From contig JALJEE010001049.1 of the NCBI GenBank assembly GCA_023231475.1, positions 1 through 40,664 of the forward strand: a stretch of 40,664 nucleotides of DNA. Reading direction: 5' to 3'. This document shows positions 34,193 to 40,664 of this stretch, in pieces. Made by a program: the position numbers and the translations under genes. This DNA comes from Seison nebaliae (lineage: Eukaryota; Rotifera; Pararotatoria; Seisonacea; Seisonidae). How positions within the stretch are numbered: the first letter of the stretch is position 1; the number at the start of each line of letters is the position of its first letter. The notes under the pieces are model-generated. The model was given only the letters and a program-made list of their open reading frames with translations, made no database searches and was not told the DNA's origin.

Positions 34193-35967
34193 ATGACAGA
34201 TCAGCAATTATCCACATACAACATTGCTGATATTGTTCAAGATTTTTATCGAGAAGATTCCATATCAAATCGTGTTATGGTTTTCTTTTCGATGTTGAAA
34301 GCGGCGAAACAAGCCTCTCCTCGACATTCGCCCAACAATCATAATCTTTTGAAATTTCTCGAGAATATACCTGGTGATAATGAACCGTCAGCTCGTCCTG
34401 ATATCAATCGGGACATACGACAGACGATTATGGATTTCGTTCTGAGAAATCGAGAACAAACAATGAATAATTCATTTGAAACTTCCTCGTTAATTTCAGA
34501 ACCGACTAAGAAGTTGGGAACAAGCACAGAAACATTGTCTGTTTCTGCAATCAAATCACCTTCATCTGAATTAACATCTTCATCATCGTCGTCACCTTCA
34601 TCGTCCTCTATATCTGTCAATACATCTATTTTGCACCAACTACGTAATCGATTACCTACTCATATTCAAGCAGTCAATGAAGCATTGTTGGAAGGCAAAT
34701 ATTTTACTGATTCTACTCAAAACAACAGCAACAACAACAACAGGAATAAGGATAATAATAATACTAATAATGAATCGATCGATTCGAGTTTGAAATATAT
34801 TCCATGGGAATCTCCATCATCTTCTGCGGTGATTACGAAAAAGCAGAATCCGCAGCTAAATGATTGTGATGTGACAGGAAAAAAGAAGAAAAAATATTCG
34901 ACATGTTTCTCAATTGATGAGATTCTCATTCCAACCAAACGTCACACAACTGAATCGAATAGTTTCCTTTATTAATTCATTAAATCCATTTCCTATGATC
35001 CATATTAAAACAGTTGAGAATATGGAATATGAACATGCTGCAAGTAAAAGTCTAAACTATTCGAATATTAAACAATTACCAGTTTCTTTTTCATTCATCC
35101 AAATAGTAAATATTTATTTAACTAACAGAATACGAATGGCACAACAACAACACATACCGTCACAGCAAGTTCGAAGAGTGAAAAACCGGAAGAGAATGGT
35201 TCTGATTGGAACAACATTTCCCAATTGCAAGATAATGGTTAATTTTCATTTTCCTTTTATTGTCCACTAGGATGAATGTCGTCAATGGGAAATGTATATT
35301 TCTAGTTGGAAGAATCATAACAATTGTGTGAAACTATTTCACTGATCAATATGTCTATTCATTTTCTATTTATCTTTTTAGATATTAATGGATATTCATG
35401 TGATCGTTGCGGTAAAGTGTTCGCTTACAAATATTATCGAGATAAACATTTACAATATACTCGATGTGTTGACTTAGGTGACAGGAAGTTCCCTTGTCAT
35501 TTATGTACAAGGTTCGGTCTTTCTCCTAATAAGCAAAATATGTGTTTTTAATCGACCTGTTTAGATCTTTCGAAAAACGAGATCGACTACGAATTCATAT
35601 TCTTCATGTTCACGAGAAACATCGTCCCCATAAATGTAGTGTTTGTGGGAAGACATTTAGTCAGTCATCTAGTCTCAATAAACATATGAGAGTTCACAGT
35701 GGTGAACGTCCTTATAAATGCTTATATTGTTCGAAAGCCTTCACTGCGTCGAGCATTCTACGCACGCATATTCGTCAACATTCTGGTGAGAAACCATTCA
35801 AATGTCGTCATTGTGGTAAAGCTTTCGCATCTCATGCGGCACATGATAGTCATGTTCGTCGAACTCATGAAAAGGAGAAACAAATCGCTTGTGCTCTATG
35901 CACATCCACATTCTGTTTTCAGAATGAATTGAAACATCATATGAATGTGAAACATAGCTTACGATAA
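34193..35967 (+). CDS. C2H2 zinc-finger transcription factor, six fingers (PRDM-like finger array)
   Basis: Five exons close in frame: 34193-34961, 35014-35081, 35129-35237, 35382-35511 and 35565-35967, about 492 residues. The N-terminal 250 residues are Ser/Asn-rich with no recognised domain. The last two exons hold six fingers. The first is C2HC (CDRCGKVF...KHLQYTRC). The others include CHLCTRSFEKRDRLRIHILH, CSVCGKTFSQSSSLNKHMRV, CLYCSKAFTASSILRTHIRQ and CRHCGKAFASHAAHDSHVRR, joined by H(S/T)GE(R/K)P linkers, and a degenerate CALCTSTF. This specific finger order is one I associate with PRDM-family proteins, but no PR/SET domain is present in the model. A nuclear DNA-binding regulator is inferred. 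The long empty upstream region fits a developmentally regulated gene. Confidence 0.8.
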
Positions 35968-37129
35968 CCATATCCGTTTATTCTCTTCTCAAAGAATTAT
36001 TATTCTTTATTATATTCTATGAATAAAATAATTTTATAATTATCCTCATATTTCTTCTAAATTATTTCATCATTAAAAATATCGATCCAACCTAACGAAA
36101 TGTAAAAACAATTGTAACTAATATTAAAAACGTTGAAACATATTTTAATTTTTTATATCATTCAAATGATAATTAATTATCTCATAATTCTCTTATTCTT
36201 GTTATTCATTTCATCAATTCATGCCTGAAAATGATTCATTTTAGTTACCATACTAAAATAAACTAGTCTTACTAATTGGTGAAGACTAATCCAACATGAG
36301 AATGATGACGAGAATTAATATTATTATTTATTGGTTGAATTCTCGTCGGGATAAACATGAAAAAAGCGAAAAAAACTGTTGTCATCCGTGTTGTCAATAA
36401 AAAAGCATAATTCCTCGTTATAATTCTCAAGTTATAATATAATAAGGAATATAACTTTCAGGTCTTTATCATAAAACGAGTTTGAATTTAAAGTTTTAAT
36501 TTTACACATGCTATTGTTCAATAATTCCTCTTGGAAATCGGAGCGCAAATTTAAATTAAAGGTGCCTATAAATTAGGAAGTAAGCATATGAATTTTTATT
36601 ATTATTTTAAACGCTTTCAAATAAGAAATATTTTACAATTGAGCAATTGAGAAATTACAAAAGAGAGATGGATAATCTTGAAAGTTTATTAGAAAACAGT
36701 TTTTTGTCGTATCACTCTTTTAACGTTATAGCACACTTCAAGATACCTGCATCTATTCTTGGGCGCCCTAAATCAATTGTGAGATTCAGAAAGAAACACT
36801 CTATCCTTAAGACAAGAAAAGTTCAATGATCTTAAGCTTTCTTGAAAACGAATGGTGTACACAAAATAAAGTACAAAAAACAATTCATTTGTACCTTACT
36901 TTTCAAAAAAGAAAAAATTTAAAACATATTTTTTGTTTGGTTTTTTAAATTTAAACTGTGTGTGCTAATCTTTATTTGTAATAATAAAATATATAACATG
37001 ACATTTTTTATTCGAAGAATATTGGGTGACGATTATCATCATTTTAACGAAATTTCAGTTTTTAGCATTTATAAAAAACGAAGGAAAATTTAATCAGGGT
37101 ATTATTTATACAATCCCAATTTTGAGTAA
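35968..37129. other. Intergenic region between the zinc-finger gene and LINE fragments
   Basis: About 1.2 kb, AT-rich. A 60-codon plus-strand frame at 36647-36829 (ASILGRPKSIVRFRKKHS) is unassigned. No other structure seen. Confidence 0.45.
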
Positions 37130-37782
37130 TTAAAAAATAGAAACTAAATTCGCAAAAAAATTGGTGAGACCGGAAAAATTATTATTGTGAATGAGCCGAC
37201 GACCAAGTGGAATGTGAGAGATGAGAGCATCCGGTACATACTCATCTACTTTGAAACGAATAAACATATTTCTGGCATCAGCTAAGGATGAAGGATATGT
37301 AATTTGATAAGAACAAAAATAACGGAGTGGAGAACTAAATTGTTCACATTGCAGAAATTTCGGAAACGGAACATGATTTTTGACCCATTTCGGACGCATG
37401 AATGTAATTGAATCTTCACTCTCCACTTCGATATCAATGAAACAGAAATTACTTAATTCTACAAACGTTTCATTATTCCTAATGACCATCGGAGACCATT
37501 TCTGACGAGGATCATCAATCCGGCAGAACACCTTTCTTTACCAATTAGACTGTTGGGAGGAATAGCCGGAACAATGTGAAGAGAATGTGTTTTAAGTTCA
37601 TTCAGTATAATAGGAGGAGAGATGAGCCATGTTTCCTGCACTAAAACCACATCGAACTTGCACAGATTATCGATAAACGGAATAAGTCCACTTGGACCGT
37701 GAGTATTAAAACTAATTATGGAAATTGATTTATAATAATCATCTTTATATTGTGACTTCCGATAATCTTCGCGAGATTTGCG
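37130..37782 (-). mobile_element. LINE fragment: APE-type endonuclease domain
   Basis: From the stop at 37783-37785 the minus frame runs SISIISFNTHGPSGLIPFID, then CKFDVVLVQETWLISPP, and after a frame change near 37500 WSPMVIRNNETFVELSNFCF and IDIEVESED. FNxxG near the start and QETWL some 25 residues later are the metal-binding Asn and Glu motifs of the apurinic-type endonuclease that opens ORF2 of many non-LTR retrotransposons. The frame ends at 37130 without a recognisable SDH motif, and no reverse transcriptase follows. It is a dead piece; most LINE copies lose their 5' end, whereas here the 3' part is missing. Confidence 0.65.
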
Positions 37783-37801
37783 CTAACCAGGATTAGGCGA
37801 T

Positions 37802-38074
37802 CTATGATCTAATTGCTCTAAAGTGGAACCAATCCGTGGACACACCAGTATTGAAAGCTTGAATAACAATTTTGAGACGAATTGGCGATAGCAGATTTTC
37901 ATTGTATTGCACGAGCTTCGGACTGTTCCCGTCGATGTCGTGTGCTTTGTTCATTGCATTAGAGATATCTCGAATCGTGAACATTTCTAGACGCAATTGG
38001 GAATTATATCCTGAAACTAAACTAATGAAACTGTCGTAATTCTTATCAATTTCTCCACAATAAACCAACCACAT
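37802..38074 (-). mobile_element. LINE fragment: start of reverse-transcriptase region
   Basis: The minus-strand frame contains LRLEMFTIRDISNAMNKAHD, then GNSPKLVQYN, then LKIVIQAFNTGVSTDWFHFR and AIRS. This corresponds to the conserved FT-x(2)-(D/E)V-x(2)-A-x(3)-L...G-x-S-P...FN-x(2)-(L/I)-x-TG-x(2)-P-x-(D/E)W-K stretch that opens LINE reverse transcriptases. It stops where the next domain would begin. In transcription order it precedes the endonuclease piece, the reverse of an intact element. The first residue is not a reliable start. Confidence 0.55.
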
Positions 38075-38386
38075 ATTCCCTTCTCTTTTTTCCTACATAT
38101 TTTCCCCAACTTTGAGAAAAGTATATGTATAAAAGAGTACTGTTTTTCCCAGATTCTGTAAATTATAAAACAATGCGTTCTGGTAATTGTGTCCTGTAAT
38201 GCATAAAACTGTGTCCGGAATAATAAGGCCTATTTTCAAATTATTAAAAGTAGATAAGATGTCTTAAAAGGTAAAAATACAACAATGAATAATTTCAAAT
38301 TGAGGGTAGTTTAATAAAATTCTAACGGTCATTTCCTATTCCCAGCAATTTGAAATTAGTTGTAAATCGTTTGAAGCATAATCACG
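38075..38386. other. Short intergenic region upstream of the crotonase-like gene
   Basis: 312 bp between the LINE pieces and the next coding start. Contains AT runs and no recognised element. Presumed promoter of the crotonase-like gene. Confidence 0.4.
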
Positions 38387-39713
38387 ATGGTCAAGAGACG
38401 TCAATCACAAAGACAACACGTTTCCTCGAAGAAGTTAGAAGCGAAGAAGTTCAAAATAGTCGTTAAAGATTTTTTGGTGGATAAGACTATTCTTAAATCA
38501 TATCGGAACATAATAGATGATTATTTCTGTGAGGTTATTATCTAATTTTTTTGTATTTTTTTAAACTTTTTATTTCGAATTAAAAAAGAAGAAAAATGTC
38601 GGAAGGAGATCAAGTTTTCGAATTCACAAGATTCAAGGTTCTCAAAAGGGGAATGTACAGAAGAAAAATTTGGAGAGAAATTTTCAAAAAATGAATCGAA
38701 AAACATTTCTAGAAGCAGGAATAATAACGAATTCTGATAATGAAACGACAACTATACAGAAATCGGATGATAAGATTGTGAAGAAAAAGAAGTTTGATAA
38801 GAAAAAAGTCACAAATGGAGAGATCAATTCGAATGATTGTCAGAAATATTTGGATGTTTTTGAACTGCATTATACGAAGAAATCTGAAATTAATTTTTCT
38901 TATGTCCAAGTGATAGTTTATTCTGATGGTCTTATTCGAGTTCTCTTTAATTCACGGAATGAAAATGACGACACTCATTTCTTACAAATGAAAGTTATTG
39001 AGGAATTATCTGATGTTTTTCACCAAATATTCGATGAAGTTTCATCTCATCGAGAGAAAAAAGGAATGAAAGGAAAGAATGAATTTGGTGAATGTCGACT
39101 GGTTGTTCTTCAGAATAAATTTATCGAAGAATTTTCCACAGTACGAACAGAAAAAAACGATAAAACGTTTATCGGAAATTTCAAACAAGAATTCATTGGG
39201 AAAATCGATGGAAATCAGAAAAGCTTTAAATTGTTCGAAAAATTCCAGCGACTTCTTTTAGGAAGGCCAATTCCTCTCATCGTTTTAGTGAGTGGAGCTT
39301 GTTATGATTTTGGAATTAACATTTGTTCGATTGCCGATCGAGTTTTCTGTTCCGTCGATGGTGAGTTTGGGGTAAGTAACGCCGATTTCTGGGAGAAGAG
39401 TATGGGCCAAATGTTATATCGTGAGAAATGCCAAAATGAACTGTCAATTTATTGTCTTTCGAAAGAAAAGAATATGTTGCGAGGATTGATTATGAAGAAA
39501 TTATCGTTGGTGAATGAATCGTTCTCTTTTGAGAATAATAGTAAATCAATTCAGTCGGTACTGGTAAAATCATGCCAGAACTTCTCCAAAGAAAAACAGA
39601 TTGAATGGAAAGAAAAAAAATCATTTTGGTGTAAATGTGAAGATTCGATGATTAAACGCAATAGTTGTGAGAAATGCTTAAAGAAATTTATGAAGAATTG
39701 GAAATACGTTTAA
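38387..39713 (+). CDS. Divergent crotonase-fold (enoyl-CoA hydratase-like) protein with basic N-terminus and Cys cluster
   Basis: Exon 1 (38387-38533) and exon 2 (38589-39713), joined over a 55-nt phase-0 intron, give 423 residues. The first 120 residues are Lys/Arg-rich. From about 145 the sequence follows a crotonase fold: YSDGLIRVLFNSR near the start, then FQRLLLGRPIPLIVLVSGAC, YDFGINICSIADRVFCSVDG and EFGVSNADFWEKSMGQML. This corresponds to KPxxAxVNGxAxGxGxxLxxxCDxxxAxxxAxFxxP of the family. The acid/base glutamates are not obvious, so catalysis is doubtful. A basic N-terminus on a non-catalytic crotonase recalls CDYL chromatin corepressors, but no chromodomain is recognisable. The C-terminus ends in CKC...CEKC, possibly a zinc site. 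Confidence 0.6.
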
Positions 39714-40055
39714 ACAAAGCCCTTAGATGAAGATTCATTCTCTTGCAATTTGTTTTTCTTGCTTTTCCATTTGAACTATTATTCAATTCTCTATTTCATC
39801 TTCACTGATCTTATTCTTCACTTTTCTTTTTTTTTCTTGTTGAAATTTTGATGATTTTCTCTGTGCATTTGATACAGTAAAGAATAAAAACCTTTTAAAA
39901 TAATGATATAAATTCATTTTAGAATTTATGAAAAATTTTTGAGTTTTTCCATGATGCTCCGTGTGCATAAGCTTATCGATAGAGAATTTATTTCACAATT
40001 TTCGAATTGACATTTTTCTCGCTACTTTTAGTGTAGAGCTATCAGAAAGATTAGA
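39714..40055. other. Intergenic region
   Basis: About 340 bp of AT-rich DNA between the crotonase-like stop and the open frame at the window's right edge. No element recognised. Confidence 0.4.
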
Positions 40056-40664
40056 TTAATTCTGTCGATAGATTAGTTATTTCAGTTTTATGCGTACTAA
40101 TATCTAGTTCAAATTACAATGAGAAATTTCCTGCAACACCCAAATGTTTCTTCCCATATTATTCAATTAACGTAGCAAATTCTGTTGAGAATGAGTCTCA
40201 ATTAATTACCGATTTTAACATTAATTCATATTTTGCTGTTACTCTAACAAGAGAACATCATCCACGTGTCACTCACCAAAAAAAGCACCAAAAAGACGAA
40301 GCGGCTGCTGTTCGGAAAACGAAACCTGTTCTTCGATCAATGATGATTTCAAATGTTGCTAATCCAACTACAGTAGAAATCTTTCAAAAATATTTGGAAG
40401 ATAAAAAACTACCGTTTCATAAAGTTTGGAGAATGAAGCATAAGAAATATGATAACTCGGATTCTGTGGCCCACACCTTTATTATTCGTTTCGATATTGA
40501 TCACAAAGAAAAATTTGTCGACTATTCTGTGTGGCCTGATGGTGCGTGTGTCACGGAATTTTTCTTCTCTACAACAACGAATCGATTTCTAACAGAAAGG
40601 TGTATCGAAGGTAAGAATGGAGATAGTGATGTTGCATCCTCTGCCCATATAGTAGAGAAGAGTT
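40056..40664 (+). mobile_element. Partial open frame resembling LINE ORF1, cut by the window end
   Basis: The frame is open from about 40056 to the last base, some 200 codons. The first in-frame ATG pair is near 40340; upstream sense includes YSINVANSVENESQ and NSYFAVTLTREHHPRVTHQK. The core reads NPTTVEIFQKYLEDKKLPFH, a segment with FIIRFDIDHKEKF, then VWPDGACVTEFFF. A helix with a short Lys-rich turn, a strand with V/IxFDxxDxxxxxDxxxWPxGxxVxxF, and the WPxG motif are typical of the RRM-like/C-terminal part of LINE ORF1 proteins as I remember them. It runs opposite to the LINE pieces at 37.1-38.1 kb. It could instead be an unrelated host exon. Confidence 0.4.

Overview
This window is nuclear DNA from a small-genome animal. 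It is AT-rich, and it encodes metazoan proteins: a TBL2 WD40 protein, an RNFT RING protein, a BK/Nav-type beta subunit, an LRR membrane protein, TMEM14, an NHL-repeat protein, an NSD-type histone methyltransferase, Rabankyrin-5 (ANKFY1), a C2H2 zinc-finger protein and a crotonase-like protein. A tRNA-Ala(AGC) of the usual invertebrate form, the ion-channel beta subunit and Asn-rich tracts would suit a compact arthropod such as a mite, but I cannot fix the taxon. Gene models were built by eye from reading frame, intron phase and remembered homologues. They close in frame for nine genes with 29 introns, of which 27 are only 39-65 nt long. 28 of the 29 donors read GTT instead of the usual GTA/GTG, which is the most unusual signal in the window.

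Layout. 1-620: remnant of a Mutator-like DNA transposon, then a long near-perfect hairpin. 2259-3149 (-): unknown protein with an 8-residue C-terminal repeat, divergent from TBL2 at 3569-5295 (+). 5453-13976: five co-directional minus-strand genes with little space between most of them (NHL protein, TMEM14, LRR membrane protein, channel beta subunit, RNFT). 14693-15300 (-): decayed CACTA-like transposase. 15943-19761 (+): NSD-like methyltransferase in one uninterrupted 3.8-kb exon. 20244-20316 (-): tRNA-Ala. 21679-23292: two convergent small secreted proteins, possibly C-type-lectin-like. 23885-28355 (-): complete six-exon ANKFY1 with BTB, ankyrin repeats, two NPF motifs and FYVE. 28356-34192: 5.8 kb without a recognisable gene, holding a 275-bp MITE with 9-bp target duplications. 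34193-35967 (+): five-exon zinc-finger gene. 37130-38074 (-): two LINE pieces in non-canonical order. 38387-39713 (+): divergent crotonase-like protein. 40056-end (+): open frame resembling a LINE ORF1, cut by the window edge.

The genes form no single pathway. ANKFY1 (endosome), RNFT and TBL2 (ER) and TMEM14 (organelle membrane) are housekeeping. The LRR protein and beta subunit act at the cell surface. The NSD-like and zinc-finger proteins are nuclear. I see no CRISPR array, prokaryotic operon or virus-like element.
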